Positions 10,164 through 20,610 of a stretch of DNA of 64,000 nucleotides are shown piece after piece. A model generated the notes under the pieces. That model worked only from the letters and a program-made list of their open reading frames with translations. It was not told the DNA's origin and did not search any database. Position 1 is the stretch's first letter. The number at the start of each line of letters is the position of its first letter. The position numbers and the translations under genes are program-made. The DNA comes from Oscillospiraceae bacterium (GTDB taxonomy: Bacteria; Bacillota; Clostridia; UBA1381; UBA9506), in contig SVJQ01000004.1 in the NCBI GenBank assembly GCA_015068905.1, positions 1 to 64,000 of the forward strand, in the 5' to 3' direction.

Positions 10164-12431
10164 ATGAAAAAAATTATGACTATGCTTCTGACAGCCGCGC
10201 TTATGACATCACAGCTTACAGCAGGCGCTGAAATTATATACGAAAGCACAAACCGAGAGCCCATTACCCAAGGTGTTTTCTATGAAGAGACTGACCGGTA
10301 CACAACGGATGGCTGGCAACGTGTCAGCGTTGTGGAAGTTGACCTTACCGATGATAAAATTGAGGTCAAAGCCCTCTCCCCCAAAAAAGGCAGCGCTTCT
10401 CTTGCAACCGTTAAACAAATGGCAGAAGAAAATGGCACCAAAGCCGCCATCAACGGTGACTTTTTTAATTTTTCTGCCGGTGAAACAAACATGCTGGGTA
10501 TGATGGTGTCAGACGGTGAGCTGATTTCAACCCCGTCAAAAGACAAACTTGCTTCCTTTGCTTTGACAGAAGATAATACTGCCGTTTTTGATTATTTTAC
10601 CTTCAGCGGCACATTGTATGCTGAAAATACCTCTTTGGTAGAAAGTTCTCACGTTGAGCTGTATCAGATCAACAAGGTACCTCTGACCACCGGGGCAATC
10701 ACTATGTTTACATCTGCCTGGGGTGACAAGGTCACCATTCCCACCGGCAATTATGCTATGATTTGTGAACCTTACGCTGAAAACCAGTACAAAATGATTG
10801 GCTTTTCATGGGGGTCTGAGGCGGTGGCAATTCCTGAAGGCGGTGCCGTTTTTACAGCCAATTATGAAATAAACGGCTTTTTGAATTTAAACTTTGCCAC
10901 AGGCGATGTGATTCGTGTTGAAACCTCGCTTTCGCCGGATGTTCCCCGCATTAAGGAATCCATCGGCGGCAACTCCCTGATTGTAAAAGACGGTGCTGTT
11001 TACGATTTTACCAACAACATTGCCGGCAAAAATCCCCGTAGTGCTTTGGGTGTTTCAAAAGACGGCAACACCCTGTATTTCGTGGCTGTTCAGGGCAGGT
11101 TGAGCGACTGTCCCGGCTTTACCCAGACTGAGCTTGCACAGTTTATGATTGACCTTGGCTGCGACAGCGCTATTAATTTAGACGGCGGCGGCAGCACCAC
11201 CTTGGTAACAGAAAATAAATTTACCGGTAACCAAGAGGTCAGAAACGACATTACCTCCCTCAGGCAGGTATCAAACGCCATAGGCGTTATTTCTCACCGC
11301 GCCCCGCTTTCAGGCGCCGCCGGCGGTGAAATTGTTCTGTCTGCCGACACGGTCGTCTGTGATGACACAGTTGATGTATGGTATTATTTTCACGACCGGA
11401 ATTATAATACCATTCCCAACGTAATGCCCCTGATTCAGACCTCAGATATACAGGCTGTTATTACAGAAAATACAATCCGTTTTAAAACCCCCGGTGACCA
11501 CACCGTCACCGTCAGCTATCAGGATGAAAAACTCACTGCTCCGGTCAAGGTTTTGGGTGACATTTTCACCATAACCGTCTCCCCTGAATCAGTCTCTGCC
11601 AAAGATAAGGACCGTGTACTTACAGTGACCGCCCACGACAGAAATGGCTACTCAGCGCCCATTCCTGCGTCTTTGGTAACATTCTCCCACTCTGATTCCC
11701 TTTCCATGTCAGGCAGTACCATTAAAAAGACTAGCGCCACCGGAACGGTTACAGCATCTTATAAAGGGCTGACCGCTAACTGTGTGGTCAATGGCGAAAA
11801 GTATCTCCGTGCAGACGACATCACTGAACGTGACGCCTTTTACGGAAAAATACAAGGCGGTGAACTGATTACCGTTGCAAATACACAAAAGCCCCAAAAA
11901 TTCATTGGCCTTCACCAACTCAAAAAATACTTAAACAGCTTAGGGGATGCCGGCGACATTTATGCTGTATCTATGTTATACGACAACTGGGGTATTGTGG
12001 AAAACTATATTGCATCAGGCAGCTTTACTGACCGCACCATTGAAAACAGCCGCGTCGTGACCGTCTCAGCGACAAAATCTGCCTCCATACGGCTGACAAA
12101 TGCCTCCAGCTGGAGCAAAATTAAAAACATCTGCCAAACGGCAACGGAAAAAAATGTGATTTTTATCTTAGACACAAACATCACAAAGCTTGATAAAAAT
12201 GAAAAAATTGTCTGGGATTATTATATGAATCAACTCCTTGCAAAAGGTAAAAACGTGTTTGTTGTCTCTCCCGGAATTAAAACCTCCGCCGAGCCCGAAA
12301 ACGGTGTCCGCTACCTGTATCTCGGCGCCCCGGGCGGAAGCACAACCGCTTCTGTCTTTTATGATTTAAATCAGGCAAAGCCCCTGCGCTTTACCTTTTC
12401 GGGGGACGAAGTGAAATACTGTTTCGAATGA
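10164..12431 (+). CDS. Secreted phosphodiester glycosidase (NAGPA-domain) family protein with C-terminal extension
   Basis: 755 aa; signal peptide; NSLIVKDGAVYD..NPRSALGVSKDGNTLYFVAVQGR..INLDGGGSTTLV. Confidence 0.88.
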   Translation: MKKIMTMLLTAALMTSQLTAGAEIIYESTNREPITQGVFYEETDRYTTDGWQRVSVVEVDLTDDKIEVKALSPKKGSASLATVKQMAEENGTKAAINGDFFNFSAGETNMLGMMVSDGELISTPSKDKLASFALTEDNTAVFDYFTFSGTLYAENTSLVESSHVELYQINKVPLTTGAITMFTSAWGDKVTIPTGNYAMICEPYAENQYKMIGFSWGSEAVAIPEGGAVFTANYEINGFLNLNFATGDVIRVETSLSPDVPRIKESIGGNSLIVKDGAVYDFTNNIAGKNPRSALGVSKDGNTLYFVAVQGRLSDCPGFTQTELAQFMIDLGCDSAINLDGGGSTTLVTENKFTGNQEVRNDITSLRQVSNAIGVISHRAPLSGAAGGEIVLSADTVVCDDTVDVWYYFHDRNYNTIPNVMPLIQTSDIQAVITENTIRFKTPGDHTVTVSYQDEKLTAPVKVLGDIFTITVSPESVSAKDKDRVLTVTAHDRNGYSAPIPASLVTFSHSDSLSMSGSTIKKTSATGTVTASYKGLTANCVVNGEKYLRADDITERDAFYGKIQGGELITVANTQKPQKFIGLHQLKKYLNSLGDAGDIYAVSMLYDNWGIVENYIASGSFTDRTIENSRVVTVSATKSASIRLTNASSWSKIKNICQTATEKNVIFILDTNITKLDKNEKIVWDYYMNQLLAKGKNVFVVSPGIKTSAEPENGVRYLYLGAPGGSTTASVFYDLNQAKPLRFTFSGDEVKYCFE

Positions 12432-12442
12432 TTCTGTTGATT

Positions 12443-12475
12443 AAAAAAGAAGCCACTTCGGTGGCTTCTTTTTTT
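12443..12475 (+). terminator. Rho-independent terminator
   Basis: AAAAAAGAAGCCAC-TTCG-GTGGCTTCTTTTTTT. Confidence 0.9.
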
Positions 12476-12662
12476 GTGCTGATAAAAAATTACAGACAGC
12501 AAAAAAGAGACAGCTCTCTCACTCCTGTTTTTTGAATAAATTGAAAATATTTTTAGTTTTGCAAAAATTTATCTAGTATTTTTCAAAGAAGTATGATATA
12601 CTATGTATGATTATGTTTCCATATAGGGAACAGATACTGTTGTTTTTTAAGGAGGTTATCCT

Positions 12663-13016
12663 ATGGCAATTAAAACAGAAAATGAACGCGGCGCTATCGT
12701 TATGAGCAATACTGTCATTGCACATATTGCCGGTATGGTGGCTACCGGTTGCTATGGTGTTGTGGGTATGGCATACAAAAATGCCGGCGACACAGTGGCA
12801 AGCCTTTTAAAATGGGATACAATTACCAAAGGCATAAAAGTCACAACAGAAGATGATAAAATCAGCATTGATTTACACATCATTGTCGAATACGGTGTGA
12901 ACATTAAAGTCATTTCTGACAGCATTATCAGCAATGTTCGCTACAACGTTGAAAGCATGACCGGCTTCCGTGTGGGCAAGGTGACTGTTAACGTTGAAGG
13001 TATCCGTGTGAACTAA
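12663..13016 (+). CDS. Asp23/Gls24 family envelope stress response protein
   Basis: 117 aa; IAGMVATGCYGVVGMA, DLHIIVEYGVNIKVISDSI. Confidence 0.93.
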   Translation: MAIKTENERGAIVMSNTVIAHIAGMVATGCYGVVGMAYKNAGDTVASLLKWDTITKGIKVTTEDDKISIDLHIIVEYGVNIKVISDSIISNVRYNVESMTGFRVGKVTVNVEGIRVN

Positions 13017-13023
13017 TCCGGAG

Positions 13024-14658
13024 GTGTATGACTTGATTTATACAATGGATGCGGCAGAGCTGTCAAAGGCACTTATCTCTGCGGCTAACAATCTTTGTAA
13101 CAATAAAAATATTTTAAATGATTTAAACGTGTTCCCCGTTCCTGATGGGGATACAGGTTCTAATATGTCTATGACTGTCAGCGCCGCCGCAGGTGAGCTG
13201 GTCGGTCGTGATTTTGAAACCGTTGGTCAGGTGATGAGCGTTGTTGCCAGCGCTTCTCTGCGTGGCGCCCGCGGTAACTCAGGTGTTATCCTGTCTCAGT
13301 TATTCCGTGGTATGTCAAAGCAGTTAAAAGAGTGTACGCTTGCTGACGCAACTGATTTGGGCAAAGCCTTTACTGAAGGTGTTGCCACCGCTTACCGCGC
13401 CGTTATGAAGCCGGTAGAGGGCACTATGCTTTCCGTTTCACGCGATGGTGCTGAAGGGGCTAAGGCTTACCTTGCCGGCAATAACGAAATTATTGCTATG
13501 TTAAAGGCAACCATTGATGCGGCTCAAAAGAGCCTGGATATGACGCCCGAAATCCTGCCGGCATTAAAAGCAGCCGGTGTTGTTGACTCCGGCGGTCAGG
13601 GTATTTTGTACCTGTTAGAGGGTGCTCTTACTTATTTAGAAACCGGCGAAATTGTAGAGCGCAATGATGGCGAGGCACTGCCTGCGCCTAAAACCGGATC
13701 TGCAAAAGCGGCAGACGGTGACATTAAATTCGGTTACTGTACTGAATTTATCATTGAAAAAGATAACAAAGATGCTTCCAGCAAGTCGTTCTCCGAAAAA
13801 TTTTCTAAAAAAGGCGACTCTATGGTTGTGGTGGATGATGAAACCATTATCAAGGTGCACATTCATACCAACAACCCCGGCTTTGTGATTGAAGAGGCGT
13901 TAAAACTGGGTGCCTTAATCAATATTAAAATTGACAATATGCGGTATCAGCACAATGAACTGTCCGAAACTGCTGCTCCCGCCGCCCCGAAGGAACCCCC
14001 TGCACCTTACGGTTTTGCCGCTGTTGCAGCCGGTGAAGGTATGGAAGCGTTGTTCCGTGACATGGGTGCAAATGAGGTCATTTTAGGCGGCCAGACTATG
14101 AACCCCAGCACTGATGATATTTTAGAAGCAGTCAATAAGATCAATGCTGAAACAGTTTATGTTCTGCCCAACAATAAAAACATCATTATGGCGGCAGAAC
14201 AGGTTGATGCTTTGACTGACAAAAACGTCGTGGTTATCCCCACCCGCTCTATTCCTGAAGGTATTTCGGCACTGCTTGCCTTTACACCCGATGTGGATTG
14301 CGATGAGAATAAAGAAGTGATGACAGAAGCTGCTTCTTTAGTCAAAACAGGTAACGTAACCTATGCTGTCAGAGAGTTTAACTTAAACGGTGAGACTCTG
14401 CCTGAAGGTAAAATCATCGGTCTGACCGGCAAAAATATTTTGGCAGCCGGTGATGACCCTGCCACCGTTGCTAAGGAGCTGCTTTCCGGCATGGTAGATG
14501 AAAATAGTGCCATCATCAACGTGTTCTACGGCGAAGATGTTGCAGACAGCGATGCCGAAGCCCTGCAGGCTTATCTGGAAGAAACCTATCCGGACTGCGA
14601 TATTTTGGTTCACAACGGCAAACAACCGCTGTATTATTACATTGTTTCTGTCGAATAA
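13024..14658 (+). CDS. fakA: DAK2 domain fatty acid kinase-like protein (FakA/YloV); true start probably TTG at 13033
   Basis: 544 aa; NLCNNKNILNDLNVFPVPDGDTGSNMSMT, GARGNSGVILSQLFRGM; GGAGG RBS 5' of 13033. Confidence 0.93.
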   Translation: MYDLIYTMDAAELSKALISAANNLCNNKNILNDLNVFPVPDGDTGSNMSMTVSAAAGELVGRDFETVGQVMSVVASASLRGARGNSGVILSQLFRGMSKQLKECTLADATDLGKAFTEGVATAYRAVMKPVEGTMLSVSRDGAEGAKAYLAGNNEIIAMLKATIDAAQKSLDMTPEILPALKAAGVVDSGGQGILYLLEGALTYLETGEIVERNDGEALPAPKTGSAKAADGDIKFGYCTEFIIEKDNKDASSKSFSEKFSKKGDSMVVVDDETIIKVHIHTNNPGFVIEEALKLGALINIKIDNMRYQHNELSETAAPAAPKEPPAPYGFAAVAAGEGMEALFRDMGANEVILGGQTMNPSTDDILEAVNKINAETVYVLPNNKNIIMAAEQVDALTDKNVVVIPTRSIPEGISALLAFTPDVDCDENKEVMTEAASLVKTGNVTYAVREFNLNGETLPEGKIIGLTGKNILAAGDDPATVAKELLSGMVDENSAIINVFYGEDVADSDAEALQAYLEETYPDCDILVHNGKQPLYYYIVSVE

Positions 14659-14688
14659 GATTTTGCACAAAAGAGGAGGACTGCTGTC

Positions 14689-16734
14689 ATGACAACACCG
14701 GAACTTACAAGCAGCATAACCGTGCTCTCCGGCGTTGGTGAAAAACGTGCCGCTGCCTTCTCCCGTCTTGGCATTGTCACCTTGGCAGATTTACTCTCCC
14801 ACTACCCCCGCGCTTATGAAAATCGGGAGAACTGTAAAAAAATAATAGAACTTTCACATGAAGAAACGGTCTCCGTCCGCGGGGTCGTTTCTTCTTCTGT
14901 TAAGACGAATATTATCCGTAAAAACCTTCGTGTTTCTACTGTAAAAGTTTCAGACGGTACCGGTTTTTTAGAAATGGTCTGGTTCAACAACCGGTTTATT
15001 GAAAACCGGCTGAAAAAGGGCGAAACCTATGTGTTTTACGGCAAGGTGCAGCTGACACCAAAAAAACAGATGCACACTCCCATTTTTGAACGCCCTGAGG
15101 AGCAGAAGCAGTTAGGCAGAATCATGCCCATCTATCCCCTGACCGAAGGGATTACGGCAAGCATACTGACCGACTGTGTAGCACGGGCGCTGGACGCCTG
15201 CCGTGGGCAAATCAAAGAATCTTTGCCGGCAGCTTTACGCAACGCCTTTAAGCTTTGCGAAATTAACTTTGCCCTTGAAAACATCCACTTTCCTGCAAAT
15301 GAGGAAGCTTACCGGATCGCCCGGCGCAGGCTTGCCTTTGAGGAACTGTTCCTGTTCCAAACAGCTCTCTTTTCCTTAAAAAAACGGCAGAACTCCAGCC
15401 ATGCACCCCGACTGTCCGCTGATATGCAACCGTTTCTGAATTCTCTGCCCTTTACGCCCACCGGTGCACAGCGCCGCGTTATGGATGAAATCGGGAGAGA
15501 TGTATCAAACTCCAATATGATGAACCGCCTGATTTGCGGTGACGTTGGCTCCGGTAAAACAGTTGTCGCTGCCGCCGCTGTATATATGGCTGTAAAAAGC
15601 GGTTTTCAGGTTGCCTTTATGGCACCGACTGAAATTTTGGCGGCACAGCACTATAACACTTTACAAAAACTGTTTGCACCCCATAATATTACGGTTGAGC
15701 TATTGTCAGGCTCTCTGCCCGCAAGACAGAAGCGCGAAACCCTCGCCCGCATTCAAGATGGTACCACGCACCTTGTTGTGGGAACTCACGCGTTGCTCTC
15801 TGACGATGTGGCCTTTAACAAGTTAGGCTTAGCAGTCACCGATGAACAGCACCGCTTTGGTGTCGAGCAGCGACGCCTTTTGACAGACAAAGGCGAAAAT
15901 CCTCATGTTCTTGTTATGAGTGCCACGCCCATCCCTCGCACGCTAGCTTTGATTATTTATGGAGATCTGGACGTCTCTGTCATTGACGAGCTGCCGCCCG
16001 GCAGGCAAAAAATTGATACTTTTGCCGTCGGCGAAAGCTACAGAAAGCGCATTTACGATTTTTTAAAAAAAGAAATCAGTCAAGGCAGACAAGCCTACAT
16101 TGTGTGTCCTTTGGTTGAAGAATCTGATGTCACAGAGCTGCAGTCCGTAACGGCTTACATAAAAAAGCTGGAGCAAAGCGGCTTTCCCGCAGCATCCATC
16201 GGCATTCTCCACGGCAAGCTGAAGGGCGCTGAGAAAGACGCTGTTATGTCTGCCTTTAAAGAAGGAAGGCTGTCACTCTTAGTTGCCACAACCGTCATCG
16301 AGGTTGGCGTAGATGTGCCCAATGCAACCATTATGCTGATTGAAAACGCCGAACGCTTCGGGCTTTCACAGCTTCACCAGCTTCGCGGTCGCGTGGGGCG
16401 CGGCAGCCACAAATCCTACTGCATCCTGCTGTCTCAAAGCTCTCAGAACGCCGCCATGGCAAGACTGTCTGTTATGAAAAAGGAAAGCGACGGCTTTAAA
16501 ATTGCAGAAGAGGATTTAAAACAACGTGGACCGGGCGAATTTTTCGGCACACGCCAGCACGGCTTGCCGGCATTCCGCATTGCAAGCCTGTATACGGATA
16601 TGGCACTGCTCGAACAAACCACAAAAGCTGCCCGGGATTTTCTGAACCAAAGGTTCCCCTGCTCGGATGTGGAGAAAAAACTGATTACAGAAAAAATTGA
16701 TGCTTTGTTTAACAATCATGTTACAATTAACTGA
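14689..16734 (+). CDS. recG: ATP-dependent DNA helicase RecG
   Basis: 681 aa; CGDVGSGKTVVAAAA, VTDEQHRFGVEQR, MSATPIPRTLALIIYGDLDVSVIDELPPGR. Confidence 0.98.
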   Translation: MTTPELTSSITVLSGVGEKRAAAFSRLGIVTLADLLSHYPRAYENRENCKKIIELSHEETVSVRGVVSSSVKTNIIRKNLRVSTVKVSDGTGFLEMVWFNNRFIENRLKKGETYVFYGKVQLTPKKQMHTPIFERPEEQKQLGRIMPIYPLTEGITASILTDCVARALDACRGQIKESLPAALRNAFKLCEINFALENIHFPANEEAYRIARRRLAFEELFLFQTALFSLKKRQNSSHAPRLSADMQPFLNSLPFTPTGAQRRVMDEIGRDVSNSNMMNRLICGDVGSGKTVVAAAAVYMAVKSGFQVAFMAPTEILAAQHYNTLQKLFAPHNITVELLSGSLPARQKRETLARIQDGTTHLVVGTHALLSDDVAFNKLGLAVTDEQHRFGVEQRRLLTDKGENPHVLVMSATPIPRTLALIIYGDLDVSVIDELPPGRQKIDTFAVGESYRKRIYDFLKKEISQGRQAYIVCPLVEESDVTELQSVTAYIKKLEQSGFPAASIGILHGKLKGAEKDAVMSAFKEGRLSLLVATTVIEVGVDVPNATIMLIENAERFGLSQLHQLRGRVGRGSHKSYCILLSQSSQNAAMARLSVMKKESDGFKIAEEDLKQRGPGEFFGTRQHGLPAFRIASLYTDMALLEQTTKAARDFLNQRFPCSDVEKKLITEKIDALFNNHVTIN

Positions 16735-16832
16735 TTTTTTGACAAAAGTCTTGACATTTATAGCAAAGTATGTAAAAATAGTATATGTATAATAGTATTT
16801 TACTGTCATAATTTTGAAATCGGGGTTGGTTA

Positions 16833-17375
16833 GTGTTGAGAGTGGTTGCAGGTTCTGCCAGAGGTACAAAGCTCCTTTGTCCTGACGGTTTATCTGTGCG
16901 CCCGACCCACGACCGGGTTAAAGAAGCTTTGTTCAGCATGCTGACAAACCGCATAAACGGTGCTTTGGTCTTAGACCTTTTTACCGGCACCGGTGCTTTG
17001 TCGATTGAAGCGCTGAGCCGTGGCGCAGAGCAGGCAGTTATGGTTGACTGTGCAGAAAAGTCCCTCTCTGTGGCAAGAGGCAATCTTGAAAAAACCCACT
17101 TGACAGAAAAAGCACGTCTGATTAAAAGCGATTATGCCGTTTTTTTAAAAAACACGGATATGCGGTTTGATCTGATTTTTTTAGACCCGCCTTATCAGGG
17201 TGAGTTCTTAAAAAATGCGCTTTCATTGATTGCCGACAGAGGGCTTTTAAACCCGGACGGTTTGATTTATTGCGAAACAGAAGGCGAGCCGCCACAAGAG
17301 GCTACCACCCTTTTTGAAGTTCTTCGTGATAAAAAATACGGCAGAGCGCGTGTTCTGCTTTTGAAAGAGTTGTAG
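16833..17375 (+). CDS. rsmD: 16S rRNA (guanine(966)-N(2))-methyltransferase RsmD
   Basis: 180 aa; RVVAGSARGTKLLCPDGLSVRPTHDRVKEALFSML, LDLFTGTGALSIEALSRGA, FLDPPY. Confidence 0.96.
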   Translation: MLRVVAGSARGTKLLCPDGLSVRPTHDRVKEALFSMLTNRINGALVLDLFTGTGALSIEALSRGAEQAVMVDCAEKSLSVARGNLEKTHLTEKARLIKSDYAVFLKNTDMRFDLIFLDPPYQGEFLKNALSLIADRGLLNPDGLIYCETEGEPPQEATTLFEVLRDKKYGRARVLLLKEL

Positions 17376-17378
17376 CAC

Positions 17379-17864
17379 ATGAGCATTGCAATCTACCCCG
17401 GCAGTTTTGACCCTATCACAAGCGGTCATTTAGACATTGTTAAAAGAAGCTGTCAGCTGTTTGATACAGTCATCGTTTCCGTTTTAAATAATTCCGCAAA
17501 AACACCGCTTTTTACGGTAACAGAACGGATTGATCTGATAAAAAAAGCAACTGCTGACCTTTCAAATTGTAAGGTTATGCATTTTGACGGCTTATTGGTA
17601 GATTTTGCTGAAAAGCAGGGTGCAACTGCGGTCATCAAAGGCCTGCGGACAATCTCTGACTTTGAATATGAGTATCAAATGGCACAATTAAATAAAAATT
17701 TAAATGCTAACATCGAAACCTTATTTATGGTTACCAATGCAAACTATTCCTACATCAGTTCCAGCGTTGTGAAGGAAATTGCTTCCCTAGGCGGCGATTT
17801 TTCCGATTTGGTTCCCAGTGAAATATATGAGGATGTTAGACAAAAGATTGAAAAGGGGCGTTAA
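17379..17864 (+). CDS. coaD: Pantetheine-phosphate adenylyltransferase
   Basis: 161 aa; YPGSFDPITSGHLDIVKR, KGLRTISDFEYEYQMAQLN, SYISSSVVKEIA. Confidence 0.98.
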   Translation: MSIAIYPGSFDPITSGHLDIVKRSCQLFDTVIVSVLNNSAKTPLFTVTERIDLIKKATADLSNCKVMHFDGLLVDFAEKQGATAVIKGLRTISDFEYEYQMAQLNKNLNANIETLFMVTNANYSYISSSVVKEIASLGGDFSDLVPSEIYEDVRQKIEKGR

Positions 17865-17866
17865 AA

Positions 17867-18307
17867 ATGGAAATTTTAGAAATCATTGAGGCATTGGAAG
17901 ATAAAATTGAACATAGCTTCACAATTCCTTTCGCCGGCCGTGGCATCGTTGATAAGGACGCGCTGCTTGACCTTCTGCAGGAAGCAAGAATTAAATACCC
18001 TGAAGAAATGAAGCAGGCAAAGTGGGTCAAAGATGAACGCCAGCGCATCATTGCAGATGCTCAGAAAGAAGCAGCTGCCATTATTAAAAATACCGAAGAC
18101 AAAATTGCCGGTATGATTAACGAACACGAAGTAACCAAGCAGGCGTATGAAAACGCAAACAAGATTGTTGAAAGCGCTCAGGACCATGCCCGCGAAATCA
18201 GATTGGGTGCAAACCAGTATGCTGACGGCGTGCTTCACACCATTGAAGAACAGCTCATCACAACTGTTGAAACCATCCGTGAAAACAGAAAAGATTTAAA
18301 GAGATAA
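17867..18307 (+). CDS. Coiled-coil, ATP synthase subunit b/H-like protein of unknown function
   Basis: 146 aa helical protein directly after coaD. Confidence 0.65.
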   Translation: MEILEIIEALEDKIEHSFTIPFAGRGIVDKDALLDLLQEARIKYPEEMKQAKWVKDERQRIIADAQKEAAAIIKNTEDKIAGMINEHEVTKQAYENANKIVESAQDHAREIRLGANQYADGVLHTIEEQLITTVETIRENRKDLKR

Positions 18308-18321
18308 TGATTTTCTTACAT

Positions 18322-18358
18322 AAAAGAGGTTGTCGCATATTTGCGACAACCTCTTTTA
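18322..18358. terminator. Rho-independent terminator (convergent genes)
   Basis: AAAAGAGGTTGTCGCA-TATT-TGCGACAACCTCTTTT. Confidence 0.88.
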
Positions 18359-18362
18359 TTAT

Positions 18363-18944
18363 TTATAGCTTTTTCAGCAAATCCGCAAGGGCACGTTTTC
18401 TGTGACTGATTTGATTTTTTTGCTCGTGGGTTAAAACCCCGAAGCTTTCCCCGAAATCATTTGAATAAAACACCGGGTCGTACCCAAAGCCACCACTGCC
18501 CTTTCGCTCTGTGAGAATTCTGCCGGAGCAGACACCCTCACCAAAAAATTCATTGCCGGCTTCATCAATCAGACAGACAACACTTTTAAACTGTGCGCCC
18601 CGGCATTCCTCCGGCACATCCTTGATCGCTTCAAGCAGCTTGTCAATGTTACCGTCATCCGTTGCGTTCTCCCCGGCATACCGGGCAGAATATACTCCCG
18701 GTGCGCCGCCTAAGGCATCTACACACAAGCCGGAATCATCAGCAAGCACCGCATATTCAGTCAGCTTTTTCAGCTCTCTTGCCTTAATCGCCGCATTTTC
18801 TGCAAAGGTTGTGCCTGTTTCTTCGGCATCAAAGGAAATGCCTGCCTCAGCAGCACCCAGAACGCGGTACCCTGTCAGAATGGATTTAATTTCTGCCAAT
18901 TTTCCCTTGTTGCCTGTGGCAACTAACAACACTTTCTCCGGCAT
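18363..18944 (-). CDS. rdgB: XTP/dITP diphosphatase (RdgB/HAM1)
   Basis: 193 aa; VLLVATGNKGKLAEIKSIL, ADDSGLCVDALGGAPGVYSARYAGE, GFGYDPVFY. Confidence 0.97.
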   Translation of the reverse strand: MPEKVLLVATGNKGKLAEIKSILTGYRVLGAAEAGISFDAEETGTTFAENAAIKARELKKLTEYAVLADDSGLCVDALGGAPGVYSARYAGENATDDGNIDKLLEAIKDVPEECRGAQFKSVVCLIDEAGNEFFGEGVCSGRILTERKGSGGFGYDPVFYSNDFGESFGVLTHEQKNQISHRKRALADLLKKL

Positions 18945-18956
18945 ACTTGCCCTCCG

Positions 18957-19838
18957 TTAAATCCCTTTATATTTTCCTTCTGCTACAAACTGCGCCATAG
19001 CGCGTTTAACCATTTCTTTATCCTCGCGGTAAGTAACACCGTACCATTTTTCCGGTGTAGACAGCACGCGCACCTTCTTTTCGCCGCTTTGAATCAAACC
19101 ATCAACCACACTGGGCAGGAAGAATTCACTTTTCTCCTCAGTCAGTCTTGTTTTGCAGAACGCATCAAAGCCCTGCTCCAGATAGGTAAAGATTGAGGTG
19201 TCAAAGCCCCACAGATTCATGGAAACAATGGTATCCTCAGGAAGCTGGATCCAATTCTCACCATCCTCGGTATACTTTGAATCCTGAATTTTTGTGCGTT
19301 CTGTAATGGTCTTTAAATAACCGTTTTCTGCTTCACAAACCCCACGGGCAACGGTGCCGTTTTCTGTCAGGGTGTTTTTCAGCAAAAAGCCTACCATTGA
19401 GTAATCCGCAGTCCCTGCTTTTAAATGCTCAGCCATTGTCTGATAAGCGTAGGAACCATAATAGTCGTCGGCGTTGATAACAGCAAAGGGTGTATCAATT
19501 AAATCTTTCGCACATAAAATGGCGTGGCCGGTGCCCCAGGGCTTGGTTCTGCCATCCGGCACAGAAAATCCTGCAGGCAATTTATCCAGTTCCTGAAAAG
19601 CATAGTCCACATCAATCATCTTTTCAATGCGTTTTCCCATTACCTCGCGAAAGTCCTTTGCAATTTCCTTTTTGATAATAAAAACAACTTTATCAAAGCC
19701 GGCCTGTTTAGCATCATAGACAGAATAGTCAATGATAATCTCTCCATCGGGGCCTACCGGTTCAATCTGCTTTAAACCACCAAAACGACTGCCCATACCG
19801 GCAGCCATAACAGCTAATGTAATTTTATTTGATTCCAT
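18957..19838 (-). CDS. Sugar-phosphate nucleotidyltransferase family protein (start placed at internal ATG with AGGAGA RBS)
   Basis: LAVMAAGMGSRFGGLKQIEPVGPDGEIIIDYSVYDAKQAGF, PFAVINADDYYG. Confidence 0.88.
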   Translation of the reverse strand: MESNKITLAVMAAGMGSRFGGLKQIEPVGPDGEIIIDYSVYDAKQAGFDKVVFIIKKEIAKDFREVMGKRIEKMIDVDYAFQELDKLPAGFSVPDGRTKPWGTGHAILCAKDLIDTPFAVINADDYYGSYAYQTMAEHLKAGTADYSMVGFLLKNTLTENGTVARGVCEAENGYLKTITERTKIQDSKYTEDGENWIQLPEDTIVSMNLWGFDTSIFTYLEQGFDAFCKTRLTEEKSEFFLPSVVDGLIQSGEKKVRVLSTPEKWYGVTYREDKEMVKRAMAQFVAEGKYKGI

Positions 19839-19999
19839 CGTTCCATCTCCTATTGCCAATTATTACTATACCTTTATTATACACAATTTTGTTTCAGATT
19901 GCAAACACTCTTACCAAAAATACAAAAATTGTTGCCAAAAAGGCAAAATTTTGAGAAAGCGCCTGACCGCATACTACATATTTTTCTCTTTTTCGAGTC

Positions 20000-20028
20000 T
20001 TGACATCCAAGTTTAATTGTATTAAAAT
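20000..20028 (+). promoter_or_regulatory. SigA-type promoter for carD homolog
   Basis: TTGACA-N17-TAAAAT. Confidence 0.75.
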
Positions 20029-20069
20029 AGAAATTAGATTGATCCACTCTTAGATGGAGGTCTGTGGCG

Positions 20070-20561
20070 ATGCAGTATCATATTGGCTCAAAAGTCGTTT
20101 ATCCCATGCACGGTGCAGGTGTGATTGAATCAATTGAAGAACGTGAAATTATGGGAAAAAAACAAGAGTATTACATTATGCGTATTCCCATTGGTGACAT
20201 GCAGGTTATGGTCCCCATTGAAAGTGCAGAAGAAATCGGCCTGCGAGAGGTCATTGACCCTGAGGCTGCTGACCGCGTGCTTGAGGACTTTAAAGCCTGC
20301 CCTATTGAAATGGATTCTAACTGGAACAAGCGCTACCGTGACAATATGACTAAAATTAAAAGCGGCAACATAAAAGATGTAGTCTCAGTTGTAAAAAATT
20401 TGATGTATCGCGACAAACTGCGGGGGCTTTCTACCGGCGAGCGGAAAATGCTGTCAAATGCAAAGCAGATTTTAGTCAGCGAGCTGGTAGTGGCAAAATC
20501 CTGCCCACAACAACAGATTGAAAAAATGATGGAGCAGGTTATCACCGCAGAACTGGCTTAG
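20070..20561 (+). CDS. CarD family transcriptional regulator
   Basis: YHIGSKVVYPMHGAGVIESIEEREIMGKKQEYYIMRIP; GGAGG RBS fits ATG at 20070 better than GTG at 20064. Confidence 0.94.
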   Translation: MQYHIGSKVVYPMHGAGVIESIEEREIMGKKQEYYIMRIPIGDMQVMVPIESAEEIGLREVIDPEAADRVLEDFKACPIEMDSNWNKRYRDNMTKIKSGNIKDVVSVVKNLMYRDKLRGLSTGERKMLSNAKQILVSELVVAKSCPQQQIEKMMEQVITAELA

Positions 20562-20610
20562 AAAAAATATCTTCACGCGTGTCTGATGAGCAGACAGAAG
20601 GGAGGCCTCT

